From contig JBIQHJ010000013.1 of the NCBI GenBank assembly GCA_044508625.1, positions 1 through 64,000 on the forward strand: a stretch of 64,000 nt of DNA. The letters are read 5' to 3'. The notes below the pieces were generated by a model. It made no database searches, was not told where the DNA came from, and was given only the letters and a program-made list of their open reading frames with translations. This document shows positions 54,213 through 62,229 of this stretch, piece by piece (the stretch's first letter is position 1; each line of letters opens with the position of its first letter). This DNA is from Castellaniella sp044508625. GTDB taxonomy: Bacteria > Pseudomonadota > Gammaproteobacteria > Burkholderiales > Burkholderiaceae_B. The position numbers were made by a program, and so were the translations under genes.

Positions 54213-55421
54213 ATGGAAGGATTCCTTCTGGAATACGGCAATCTGCTGCTGCGCTGGCTGCACGTCATCGCGGCCATCGCGTGGATCGGCGAATCGATCT
54301 ACTTCGTCATGCTCGACCTGAGCCTGCACCCGCCCCGCGGCGAGCACGCCAGGAAACTCGGCGTCTTCGGCGAAATGTGGTCCGTGCATGGCGGCGGTTT
54401 CTACCACAACCAGAAATACCTGACCAACCCGGCCGAGCTGCCCGAGGACATGCACTGGTCCTTCTGGAAGGCCTACACCACCTGGCTCTCGGGCTTCGCG
54501 CTGTTTTCCCTGATGTACCTGTCCAAGCCGGCGTTCTACCTGGTCAACACCGCCAGCCCCTGGGCCTGGGCGGCCGGGATGAGCGGCACCGAGGCGAGCG
54601 CCCTCGCCGTGGCCTTCCTGATCGTCGGCTACATCCTCTATTCCCGCATGTGCCGCCTCATCAGCCCCACCATGAACCGCGACGGCCTGCTGAGCCTCGC
54701 CGTGGGCGTGATGATGGTGGTGGTCGCCTGGCTGACCACCCAGATATTCCCGGGCCGCGCCGCCTTCCTCATCACCGGCGCGCTGATGGCGACCTGCATG
54801 TCGGCCAATGTGTTCTTCTGGATCATCCCCGGCCAGCGCCGCATGGTGAAAGCCCTCAAGGCCGGGCAGACGCCCGATCCGCTGGACGGCAAGCTCGGCA
54901 AGCAGCGCTCGGTGCACAACACGTACTTCACGCTGCCCGTCGTGTTCCTGATGCTCAGCAACCACTATTCGTTCACCTACACGAACGAATACGCCTGGAT
55001 CATCATGTGCCTGTTCATCTTCGCGGGAGCGGCGATCCGCCAGTATTTCGTGCTGCGCCACACCGGCAGGAACGACCTGCGCTTCCCGGCCGCCGGCATC
55101 GCCATGCTGGCCATCATCGGCTGGCTCGCGGCGCCCTCCGGCGCGCCCGCCGCGGCCGGAGGGCCGCAGGCCGCCGTCACGCTCGAACGGGTCCAGGGCA
55201 TCGTCGCCGCGCGCTGCACCGAGTGCCATTCCGCCAAGCCGACCTACGCGGGCTTTGCCGCCGCGCCGGCGGGCATCATGCTGGACACGGCCGACGAGAT
55301 CCTGCTGCACGCCGTCCAGATCAAGACCGTGGTCGCCAGCAAGTACATGCCGCTCGCCAACCTCACCCAGATGAGCGACGACGAGCGCGCCCTCATCGCC
55401 GCATGGAGCGGTGGCAAGTAG
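54213..55421 (+). CDS. puuD: Urate oxidase PuuD (membrane-bound, cytochrome c-fused)
   Basis: Integral-membrane urate hydroxylase that oxidises urate to 5-hydroxyisourate. 402 residues: about eight membrane helices (RWLHVIAAIAWIGESIYFVM; SVHGGGFYHNQKY), then a C-terminal cytochrome c domain with haem motif CTECH (about residue 335) and a later Met in SKYMPLANLTQM as probable axial ligand. It sends electrons to the respiratory chain rather than making H2O2. Second gene of the uraH-puuD operon; converges with the pilus operon. Confidence 0.95.
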   Translation: MEGFLLEYGNLLLRWLHVIAAIAWIGESIYFVMLDLSLHPPRGEHARKLGVFGEMWSVHGGGFYHNQKYLTNPAELPEDMHWSFWKAYTTWLSGFALFSLMYLSKPAFYLVNTASPWAWAAGMSGTEASALAVAFLIVGYILYSRMCRLISPTMNRDGLLSLAVGVMMVVVAWLTTQIFPGRAAFLITGALMATCMSANVFFWIIPGQRRMVKALKAGQTPDPLDGKLGKQRSVHNTYFTLPVVFLMLSNHYSFTYTNEYAWIIMCLFIFAGAAIRQYFVLRHTGRNDLRFPAAGIAMLAIIGWLAAPSGAPAAAGGPQAAVTLERVQGIVAARCTECHSAKPTYAGFAAAPAGIMLDTADEILLHAVQIKTVVASKYMPLANLTQMSDDERALIAAWSGGK

Positions 55422-55427
55422 GGGCGC

Positions 55428-56570
55428 TCAGCGCAGGGCCACGCAGATGAAGCCCGTCGTCCGGCCCTCCGGGGCCGTCAAGGTGCCCGCGTCCGAGACC
55501 ATGACGGGCGTGTAGTTGAACGGGCACGAGCAGTCGCCGGTCACCGGATTGCCGCGGAACACCCCCGTGCCGTCGGCGCATCCCCGGCGGCTGTGCGAGA
55601 GGAATCCGCCGCCGTCCGGCCGGCCGGCCGACCGCCAGCGGCCCTGCCGGCACAGCAGGATGGCGTCGCGGCTGCGCTCGACGGACATGGCGCCCTCCTG
55701 GGTGCAGCCGCCGTGCTCGGCGGCGGACTGCTCGATCACCAGGAAATCCCGGGCCCGCAGCGAGGCGCCGCTGCGGATGCTGCCCCCGGCCGCGACGTCG
55801 CCCTGGACCGTGGCGCCGCCCTGGAACTCGGGGTCGCGCTCGTCCCGCACCCTCAGGTAGGGGCCCAGATCGATCTCGCCGGCCGGCGGTGCCGCGCCGG
55901 ACGGTGCCGTGCCGTCGTCCTCGGCCGCGAGGGCGACGATGCCCGCCGGCCAGTCCTCGGGCGCCGGCAGGCGGCGGGCGGCGCCCGACAGGACCCGGGG
56001 CGCATGGGGCCAGACCACCATGCCCCGCCCCTGGACGGCCATCAGCCACTGCGCCACCAGCCCCTCATCCACCGCTCCGCCATCGCGGCCGAGCAACGGC
56101 CCGCGCGTATGGACCAGCGCCGTGAGGCGGCAATCGGCGCCCGGGCACGCGCCCGAGCGCAGGACCCGCAACCCCAGCGCATGCCCCAGGGGACCGGCGT
56201 CCGTCCACCCGGCCGGGACGAAGCCCGCGGCGCGCATCTCGTCCCAGCCGGGCGCGGACCAATCGGCGAAGCCCTCGTCCGCCAGGGCGCCCGGCTCATC
56301 GGCCAGGCCCAGCGCCGGCGCGTGGCGGCGCAGATAGGACCGCGCGGCCCCTTGCGCCGCCGTCATCCACACCGCCAGGGACTGCGCCTGGAAATCGCGC
56401 ACCCGCTGCGCCCAGGCATGCGCGGCCCAGGCCGACAGCAGCACGAGGATCAGGCCGGCAACGGCCAATTCGACCAGCACGAATCCGCCCTGTGGGGTGC
56501 GCGGGCGGCGCGGCGGGCCGTCCGGCGGGAGGGCGCGCCGCCCATCGGCCGCGGTCCAGGGCGCGCTCAT
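55428..56570 (-). CDS. pilV: PilV-like minor pilin / tip protein of type IVb pilus
   Basis: 380 residues. Prepilin-type N-terminus with cleavage site QGG-FVLVELAVAGLILVLLSAW (Glu at +5), then a long globular part with several Cys. The C-terminal segment (GGFLSHSRRGCADGTGVFRG, then GDCSCPFNYTPV) resembles PilV shufflon-type tip proteins. Start overlaps the pilS stop as ATGA. No shufflon inverted repeats or recombinase gene is seen here, so it may be a fixed tip adhesin. Last gene of the operon, 6 bp from the convergent puuD stop. Confidence 0.83.
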   Translation of the reverse strand: MSAPWTAADGRRALPPDGPPRRPRTPQGGFVLVELAVAGLILVLLSAWAAHAWAQRVRDFQAQSLAVWMTAAQGAARSYLRRHAPALGLADEPGALADEGFADWSAPGWDEMRAAGFVPAGWTDAGPLGHALGLRVLRSGACPGADCRLTALVHTRGPLLGRDGGAVDEGLVAQWLMAVQGRGMVVWPHAPRVLSGAARRLPAPEDWPAGIVALAAEDDGTAPSGAAPPAGEIDLGPYLRVRDERDPEFQGGATVQGDVAAGGSIRSGASLRARDFLVIEQSAAEHGGCTQEGAMSVERSRDAILLCRQGRWRSAGRPDGGGFLSHSRRGCADGTGVFRGNPVTGDCSCPFNYTPVMVSDAGTLTAPEGRTTGFICVALR

Positions 56571-57133
56571 CGCGCGTAGAACGCGAACTGGTTGACGTCG
56601 CCGCGCGCGCACGCCGACTCGGCCGCCAGGGCGCTGTAGGTGGTGGTGGCGTCCTTGACCACCTTGCCCTGGCCGACGCCCTGGCCCACGGTGATCATCT
56701 CGGCGACGCGCTGCAGGACCGAGGCGATCGAGGGGCAGGCGGCATGATTGACCGCGCTCAGGCGCACCACGAAACCGGCGCCTCCCTCGACCGGCTCGAC
56801 CTGGACGTCCCCCTGGCCGCCGAGGCCGTGGCGGATGGAGCCGTCCGCCATCACCGTGAGCACCGTCGAATCCGCCACCATGTTCGCCAGGCTCGCGCTC
56901 GTGAGCGCGCCGTACGGCGAGGCGTCGCCGGTGCCCGCGTTCACGCGCGCCTGCACGATGAAGCGGGTGAGCTCCTCGCCGACCCTGGGCACCTTGTTCT
57001 CGACCACGTAGCCGCCGATCGCCGGTATGCCGACGATCGCGACCAGCAGGATGATGGCCGTGACGATCGAGACCTCGATCAGGGAAAAGCCCTGCTGGCG
57101 GGCATGCCGCCCGCCTTGCCGTGAAACCGCCAT
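56567..57133 (-). CDS. pilS: Type IVb major pilin PilS
   Basis: 188 residues. Long leader (about 14 residues) with cleavage at QQG-FSLIEVSIVTAIILLVAIV, Glu+5 present, then the type IVb-pilin alpha/beta part (GIPAIGGYVVENKVPRVGEEL) and two C-terminal Cys (AACPSIAS, SACARGD) forming the usual disulfide loop. ATG at 57133 is preceded by GAGGAGG. Processing needs a prepilin peptidase that is not in the window. Confidence 0.9.
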   Translation of the reverse strand: MAVSRQGGRHARQQGFSLIEVSIVTAIILLVAIVGIPAIGGYVVENKVPRVGEELTRFIVQARVNAGTGDASPYGALTSASLANMVADSTVLTVMADGSIRHGLGGQGDVQVEPVEGGAGFVVRLSAVNHAACPSIASVLQRVAEMITVGQGVGQGKVVKDATTTYSALAAESACARGDVNQFAFYAR

Positions 57134-57178
57134 GTCGTCCTCCTCGCCGGCCCTGCCGGCATATCGATCCGCCCGCCC

Positions 57179-58300
57179 CTAGTGGCTGGCGTGAAACACC
57201 ATCCAGGCGCGCCGCAGCTCGTCCAGCGCCGCGTAATGCCACAGGGCCACGCCCAGCACCCAGGCGAGCGCCGCGAGCAGCATCAGCCAACGCATGGCCT
57301 CCGCCTGGCGCGAGACCCGCCCGAGCAGTTGCGCCGCGAGCCGCTGGCGCGCGGCGCTCAGCCCCTCCCGCAGGCCGCGCGCCGCCGCCATGTCCTCGAG
57401 ATACCAGTACGCGTCGCGATCCAGCAGCCCCGTATCCAGCGAGACCGCGCCCACCCATCCCCGGTCGATGTGCTCGAGCATGCGCGACAGGTGGTGCCGC
57501 GCCCAGGGCCGGGCCCCCTCATGGAGCATGCCGACCGCGGCGCGCAATTGCGTGGACGCCCCCGAGCCGGAATCCAGCAGGATCTCGAGCAGCGCCAGGA
57601 TGCGCAGCGCCTGGACCTGCCGGTACAGCCGCCAGACGCCATGCCGGTCGAGGGCGCGCCGCCAGGCGCCGGCGCCGCGCGGCAGCATCCACACCCCGGC
57701 GGCCGAGAGGATCGCCGCCCCGGCCGGCAGCAGCACGCCATGAGCGGCCAGCCAGTCCGAGAAGGCGAACAGCGTGCGCGCGTACGGCCCGTGGAAGGCC
57801 GCCGGCAGGCCCTGGAACGCGCGCGCCAGCCCCGGCACGGTGAAGGCCGGCAGCGCCAGCGCCAGCAGGCTGGCGACGACGAGCGCCGCGGCCGCGGTGC
57901 CCAGCGTCAGGACCAGGATGGCGCGCGCCCGCGCCATCAGCGCCAGGTGCCCGGCGAGCGCCTCGAAGCAGGCCATGAGGCGCTCGTTGCCGAAGGCCTG
58001 CGCGGCCCGGACCAGCACCAGCTCGTCGGCGGGAAAGCTGCCGACCCAGGTGGCGTGCAGGTCGCCGCCGCTGAGTTCGCAGGCGCGCGCCCAGGCGGCC
58101 GACAGCCGGCCGCGCACGCTGCCGGGCCCGTAGCGCCGCGCGTCGAGATCGAAGACCTCGCGCAGGGTGCGCCGGCCGCGCATGCCGCGCAGGACCGCCT
58201 GCAGGTAGTCGTAGTATTCGGCCCGCGCGGCCGCGAAGCGCCAGGCGTCCAGCCGCGGGCCCGGGCCCGCGCGCCAGCGCTCCGTCCAGGCCGGCCTCAT
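57179..58300 (-). CDS. pilR: Type IVb pilus inner-membrane platform protein PilR (GspF-like)
   Basis: 373 residues, GspF/PilC class but diverged. Two cytoplasmic helical domains (RTLREVFDLDARRYGPGS; GASTQLRAAVGMLHEGA) and three hydrophobic helices (about residues 140-165, 195-220 and near the C-terminus, WLMLLAALAWVLGVALWHY). Start ATG 58300 (MRPAWTERWRAGPG) overlaps the pilQ stop as ATGA. It anchors the assembly ATPase PilQ in the R64 system. Confidence 0.87.
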   Translation of the reverse strand: MRPAWTERWRAGPGPRLDAWRFAAARAEYYDYLQAVLRGMRGRRTLREVFDLDARRYGPGSVRGRLSAAWARACELSGGDLHATWVGSFPADELVLVRAAQAFGNERLMACFEALAGHLALMARARAILVLTLGTAAAALVVASLLALALPAFTVPGLARAFQGLPAAFHGPYARTLFAFSDWLAAHGVLLPAGAAILSAAGVWMLPRGAGAWRRALDRHGVWRLYRQVQALRILALLEILLDSGSGASTQLRAAVGMLHEGARPWARHHLSRMLEHIDRGWVGAVSLDTGLLDRDAYWYLEDMAAARGLREGLSAARQRLAAQLLGRVSRQAEAMRWLMLLAALAWVLGVALWHYAALDELRRAWMVFHASH

Positions 58301-59976
58301 GGCGCGCGCCCCTCGCGCAGGGCCAGCGTCTCGAAGGCCATGAAGCGCACCTCCACGTCGCGCGGATCGATCTCGCCGCGCAGGGCCTTGTCCATCGCAT
58401 GGGCCATGGCGCCGCGGGTATCCGCCGCGCGCGGGCCGGCGCCGCCGGCCGGCAGGCCCGGCTCGAGGCACTCGGCGGCCACGGTGCGGCCGCGGTAGCC
58501 GGCCAGCTCGGGCAATTGCGGGATCCGGCACTGCTCGCATCCCGCCTCGTTGCGCAGCCGCAAGGCCTCGCGCGAGCATGGCCAGGCGGATTCGATGCCC
58601 GCCAGCCAGCGTTCCCAATAGGCCGCCGGGCGCCCGCCCGCGGCCGCCAGGCGGCGGGCGTCGGCCGGCACGGCGCAGGCCGGGCACAGGGCGGGCAGCA
58701 GGGCCTGGAAGACCAGCAGCTTGAGGATGCCGGGCGTCCCGAGGAAGTCGCGCGGGATGCCGATGAACTCGGAGGCCAGGCGGTCGACGATCCCGGCGGC
58801 CGAAGGCGCGTGGACCGTCGTGTAGACGTTCACCCCCGATCCGGCGAGGTCCATGAACGCCCGTCCCGTCTCGGCATCGCGGATCTCGCCCAGCAGCACG
58901 TCGGTCATGGCCGAGCGCTTGAGCGCGCGCAGCTTGGCCGCGTAGCCTTCATGCGCCTCGCGGTCCAGGTAGCGCCCGATGGTGTTCTGGACCGCGCGCT
59001 CGATGCGGTACTCGACCGGCTCCTCGAGGGTGACGACCTTGCGGTGCGGCGGCAGGCCCGCGATCAGGGTCGCCAGCGTCGTGGATTTCCCCGAGCCCAC
59101 CGTGCCCGCGAACACGATCGCCCCGCCCTCGGAACGCATGACGCGCTCGATCCGCGCCACCTGGTCCTCGCGATAGCCCAGGGCCTCGAGCGAGGCGGGC
59201 CGGGGCCGCGCGTCGCGCTCGAGGAAGCGCAGGCAGACGCTGGGGCCGCGATCCGCCGCCAGCGACGCCCAGCGCAGGACGATGTCGCGCCCGTCGACCT
59301 GGCGCAGCAGGCTGCCCTGCTGCTCGACCAGGGGATCGAAGACCGCGCCGTTGCCGCCGCGGATGTCCATCCAGGCGACCGCCAGCACGTCCAGCAGCAA
59401 GGCGGTGGGCATGCGGCGAAAGCGCTCGGGCGCGATGTACCGTCCCGCCAGGGTATAGCGCACCTCGGACTCGGCCTCGTCGCGGCACACGTTCAGGTGC
59501 AGGTCGCTCGCGCCGTGGCGCACGCCCCATTCCACCATGTCCTGGAACACCCCCGCGAGGGCGGTGGGCGTCCGCTCGCGGGCGCCCGGCGCGGCCGGCG
59601 GGCCGCCGGCGTCGCCCCGCGCCAGCGCCAGCAGCGAGGCGGCCGACAGCACGTAGCGCGGAGGATCGGCCATGACCCGGCCGGCGGCCTCGATCCGCCG
59701 CGCGAGCTCGTCGGCCTGGTCGCTGCCCACGTGCTCGGCCAGCGCGAACAGGGCCACCGTCCCGTCGCCGAGCTCCGCCGGACAGATCCGGTCGGACAGC
59801 GCCTGCGCCCCGAACTCGGCCGCCAGCGGGCGGCGGACCGGCGGATCCAGGTCCGCCACCCCCCGGGCGCCGCCGAGCACGACCGCCCGCGCGCTGTCGA
59901 AGACCGCCGCGCGCGCCGTCCCGGGGGCGGCGTCCCGGCGGCGGCGCCAGCCGCCCGCCATCACGCGCGCCATCAT
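58297..59976 (-). CDS. pilQ: Type IVb pilus assembly ATPase PilQ
   Basis: Hexameric secretion ATPase that powers pilus extension, GspE/PilB superfamily. 559 residues: Walker A FAGTVGSGKSTTLATLI, Asp box ASDLHLNVCRDEAES, Walker B DVLLGEIRDAETGRAF and a His box region VYTTVHAPSA. Two CxxC pairs (CPAC, CEQC) near the C-terminus look like a zinc site. The ATG at 59976 forms an ATGA overlap with the pilP stop. Confidence 0.92.
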   Translation of the reverse strand: MMARVMAGGWRRRRDAAPGTARAAVFDSARAVVLGGARGVADLDPPVRRPLAAEFGAQALSDRICPAELGDGTVALFALAEHVGSDQADELARRIEAAGRVMADPPRYVLSAASLLALARGDAGGPPAAPGARERTPTALAGVFQDMVEWGVRHGASDLHLNVCRDEAESEVRYTLAGRYIAPERFRRMPTALLLDVLAVAWMDIRGGNGAVFDPLVEQQGSLLRQVDGRDIVLRWASLAADRGPSVCLRFLERDARPRPASLEALGYREDQVARIERVMRSEGGAIVFAGTVGSGKSTTLATLIAGLPPHRKVVTLEEPVEYRIERAVQNTIGRYLDREAHEGYAAKLRALKRSAMTDVLLGEIRDAETGRAFMDLAGSGVNVYTTVHAPSAAGIVDRLASEFIGIPRDFLGTPGILKLLVFQALLPALCPACAVPADARRLAAAGGRPAAYWERWLAGIESAWPCSREALRLRNEAGCEQCRIPQLPELAGYRGRTVAAECLEPGLPAGGAGPRAADTRGAMAHAMDKALRGEIDPRDVEVRFMAFETLALREGRAP

Positions 59977-60974
59977 GGCCTGGCCCCGCCCAGCAGTGCC
60001 CGCAGGCACAGCGAGTGCCGGTCCTCGCCGCGCTCGAGCTGCACGCAGGCACCGTTCATGTCCCTCAGGCGGTAGACGGCGGCATCGCCCGCGTGGCCGA
60101 CCGGCAGCGCCTGCCCGCGCAAGTACAGGAACGCGCGCGCGCCCACCTGGACCTCGGCCATCAAGTTGCGCCCCACGCCGTACATCGCCACCAGCCGCGG
60201 CCGCGCGCCCGCCCCCTCCGGCCCGGCGGACCGGGCCGCCGCCGCGCCCCCTCGCGCGGCACCGCCGCCCTGCGCAAATCCGTGGCCCTGCGCAAATCCG
60301 CGGCCCTGCAAGGAACCGCCCCGCGCAAGACCGCCCTGCCCGGCGCCGCCGCCCTGCCTGGAAGGGGACCGCAAGGCCTCCCCGATGTCGCGCCGCAACA
60401 GCTCGCGCACGGACTGGGTCTCCCATTCGAATTCCTCCTCGCCCGGGACGCCGCCCTCGCCGCCGGCCTCGGCGGAGGCTCGATCCGCCCCTGCGCCTGC
60501 CGCACCCGCGGCCATCGACGAGATCATGGCCGTCGCGCCGCCGGGCGGGGGCGTCCCGACGCCGGCCGGCACCGCCGCTGGCCCGGCGCCCGTTCCCGCG
60601 ACGCCCGTTCCAGTGGCACCCGTTCCCGCGGCGCCCATTCCCGCGGCGCCCGTTCCCGCGGCGCCCATTCCCGCGGCACTCACCCCAGCGGCGCCGGAAG
60701 CCTCCGGCGGCAGCAGCGAAAGGAGGAGGGCGAGCGCGGCCGCGACGGCCGCCGCCTCAGCGGGGCGGTGACGGGTGGCCCGGTGACGGGTGGCCGCTTG
60801 GCGGCCCCGGGGAGTCGCGTGATGGCCCGGGGAAGTCGCCTGGCGGATTCGGGAGGTCGCTTGGCAGATCCCGGAAGTCGCGTGATGGCCCGGAGACATT
60901 GCTTGGCGGCCCCGGGAGGCCGCGTGGCGGCCCTGGGAGATCTCCCGGCGCGGCGAGGAGGTCTTGTGTTTCAT
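59973..60974 (-). CDS. pilP: PilP-like type IVb pilus biogenesis protein with repeat-rich N-terminal half
   Basis: 333 residues from ATG 60974, which has GAGGGAG upstream. The conserved PilP-type part is the C-terminal 80 or so residues (LVAMYGVGRNLMAEVQVG; RDMNGACVQLERGED). Before it lie a polar Arg/His/Gln repeat segment (about residues 8-70), a hydrophobic helix (AAVAAALALLLSLLPPEA) and Gly/Ala pentapeptide repeats. R64 PilP is about half this size. The first 218 bp overlap pilO in another frame. No standard start codon lies between the pilO stop and the hydrophobic helix, so the overlap seems real. Confidence 0.75.
   Translation of the reverse strand: MKHKTSSPRREISQGRHAASRGRQAMSPGHHATSGICQATSRIRQATSPGHHATPRGRQAATRHRATRHRPAEAAAVAAALALLLSLLPPEASGAAGVSAAGMGAAGTGAAGMGAAGTGATGTGVAGTGAGPAAVPAGVGTPPPGGATAMISSMAAGAAGAGADRASAEAGGEGGVPGEEEFEWETQSVRELLRRDIGEALRSPSRQGGGAGQGGLARGGSLQGRGFAQGHGFAQGGGAARGGAAAARSAGPEGAGARPRLVAMYGVGRNLMAEVQVGARAFLYLRGQALPVGHAGDAAVYRLRDMNGACVQLERGEDRHSLCLRALLGGARP
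60591..60695 (-). repeat. Seven 15-bp tandem repeats in pilP
   Basis: Seven 15-bp units of type CGTTCCCGCGGCGCC run from 60591 to 60695 (plus-strand reading), several identical. On the coding strand they encode Gly-Ala-Ala-Gly-(Met/Thr) pentapeptides following the PilP membrane helix. Copy number is likely to vary between strains without shifting the frame. Confidence 0.75.
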
Positions 60975-62229
60975 AGAGGGCTCCCTCGAGATGGAGGTTG
61001 ATGGGGCTGGCGGAAATCCCGGACGCGGGCCGCCGGTCGATCGTCAGGGCCGCCTTGCGCCACCCGATGTGCCGCGAAATCGGGATCAGCAGCACGGCGG
61101 ACCGCAAGGGGCCGTCGATCCGCAGCTCGCGCAGGGCGTAGCGGCGCAGGTCCGGGGGGCGCGGCAGCGCGGCGCCCTCCCCGTCCCGGGGCGCGGCGGG
61201 CTCGAGGGGCCGGCGCGCATCGAGGCGGAACGCGGAGAACGCCGGCAGGATGGCCTGTGCCCGGCTGGCCCAGTCGCGGGCCTGCCCCTCGATGGGCGGC
61301 GGCCGGGCGTGATCGGGCGCCTGCGCCGGCATGGCGAGCGTCCAGGACGCGCGCGCGAGGTCCAGCGAGGGGAAATCCAGGCGCCAGTCCGGCGGGGCCC
61401 GCCGCAGCAGGCCGCGGTTGTCCGCCCGGCGGTCCGCGCGCTCGTACTCGCCCAGGCAGCGCCAGTCGCCGTCGTCGGCCAGCCGGCACGACAGCAGGCG
61501 CAGGCGCCACCCGGCGATCGCGGCGGGCTGGCGGTACAGTGCGGCCAGCAGCGCGCGCGTGCCCGCTGGGCCGTGGACGCGATGCTGGTCCAGCAGTTGG
61601 CGCTGGGCCTGCGCCCAGGCCTCGCGGGGATCGATGCGCCGCGGCCCCTCCCGCGTGCCGGCCGCGGCCTGCCACACGAACGGCGCGGCGAGACAGGCCG
61701 CCAGGCCCGCGAGCCCCACGCGGCGCCAGCCCCGCCACGGCATCCGCCACAGGCGCGCCTCGTCGCCGGCATGGCGCGCGAGCTCGTCCAGGCGCAGCCC
61801 GCCGGCCGGCTCCGAAGCCGGCTGCTCGCGCAGGCGGGGATAGGCCAGGCGCAGCTCGTCGATCACCGCGCGGGCCAGCGCCCGGTCGTGGTAGATGCGG
61901 TCGGAGCGCGACAGGACGACCCCCTCGTGGGAAGCCAGCACGCAGACGCTGCCGTCGCCCATGTCGAGGATGGCCGCCACCGTGCCCCGGGGATTGAGCA
62001 GCGCGAAGATCTGCGCGCCCGAATACGGCGCCGCCGGATCGCGCCGGCCCGCCAGCCAGGCCAGCCCCACCGCCGCCCGGTCGGAACCGGACAGGACCGC
62101 GTGCGAGGCCCCATGCCGCCGCGCCATCCGGCGCGCGAGCCGGTCGGGGCGCTCGCCCACCAGCGGCAGCCAGTCCATGCCGAAGGCCAGCGAGACCGGG
62201 CCGGCCCGGACGATCCGCGTGGCGCGCAC
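60757..62229 (-). CDS. pilO: PilO-like type IVb pilus biogenesis protein with heptad-repeat tail
   Basis: 490 residues. The GTG start at 62229 shares one base with the pilN TAG stop. N-terminal actin-like/PilO2 region (LAFGMDWLPLVG; FALLNPRGTVAAILDMGDGS), one membrane helix (VGLAGLAACLAAPFVWQAA, about residues 165-183), then a periplasmic domain. The last 65 or so residues are Pro/Gly/Ser heptads (LPGPPRG, LPGPPSN, FPGPSRD, SPGPPSG). These come from the 21-bp tandem repeat and overlap pilP. The family call rests mainly on position between pilN and pilP; R64 PilO is about 430 residues. Confidence 0.8.
   Translation of the reverse strand: MRATRIVRAGPVSLAFGMDWLPLVGERPDRLARRMARRHGASHAVLSGSDRAAVGLAWLAGRRDPAAPYSGAQIFALLNPRGTVAAILDMGDGSVCVLASHEGVVLSRSDRIYHDRALARAVIDELRLAYPRLREQPASEPAGGLRLDELARHAGDEARLWRMPWRGWRRVGLAGLAACLAAPFVWQAAAGTREGPRRIDPREAWAQAQRQLLDQHRVHGPAGTRALLAALYRQPAAIAGWRLRLLSCRLADDGDWRCLGEYERADRRADNRGLLRRAPPDWRLDFPSLDLARASWTLAMPAQAPDHARPPPIEGQARDWASRAQAILPAFSAFRLDARRPLEPAAPRDGEGAALPRPPDLRRYALRELRIDGPLRSAVLLIPISRHIGWRKAALTIDRRPASGISASPINLHLEGALYETQDLLAAPGDLPGPPRGLPGPPSNVSGPSRDFRDLPSDLPNPPGDFPGPSRDSPGPPSGHPSPGHPSPPR
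60799..60945 (-). repeat. Seven 21-bp tandem repeats shared by pilO and pilP in different frames
   Basis: Units begin at 60799, 60820, 60841, 60862, 60883, 60904 and 60925, each 21 bp and of the general form TGGCGGNNCCGGGAGGTCGCG. As 21 is a multiple of three, copy-number change keeps both reading frames. In the pilO frame the unit gives Pro-rich heptads such as FPGPSRD; in the pilP frame it gives Gln/His-Ala-Thr-Ser heptads such as QATSPGH. Confidence 0.85.

Noticed and set aside
55428..56570. Shufflon at the 3' end of pilV
   Set aside because: No alternative C-terminal cassettes, no repeated inverted recombination sites and no Rci-like recombinase; puuD follows after 6 bp.
60560..60960. 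CRISPR array
   Set aside because: Repeats are contiguous 15-bp and 21-bp units without spacers and lie within coding frames.
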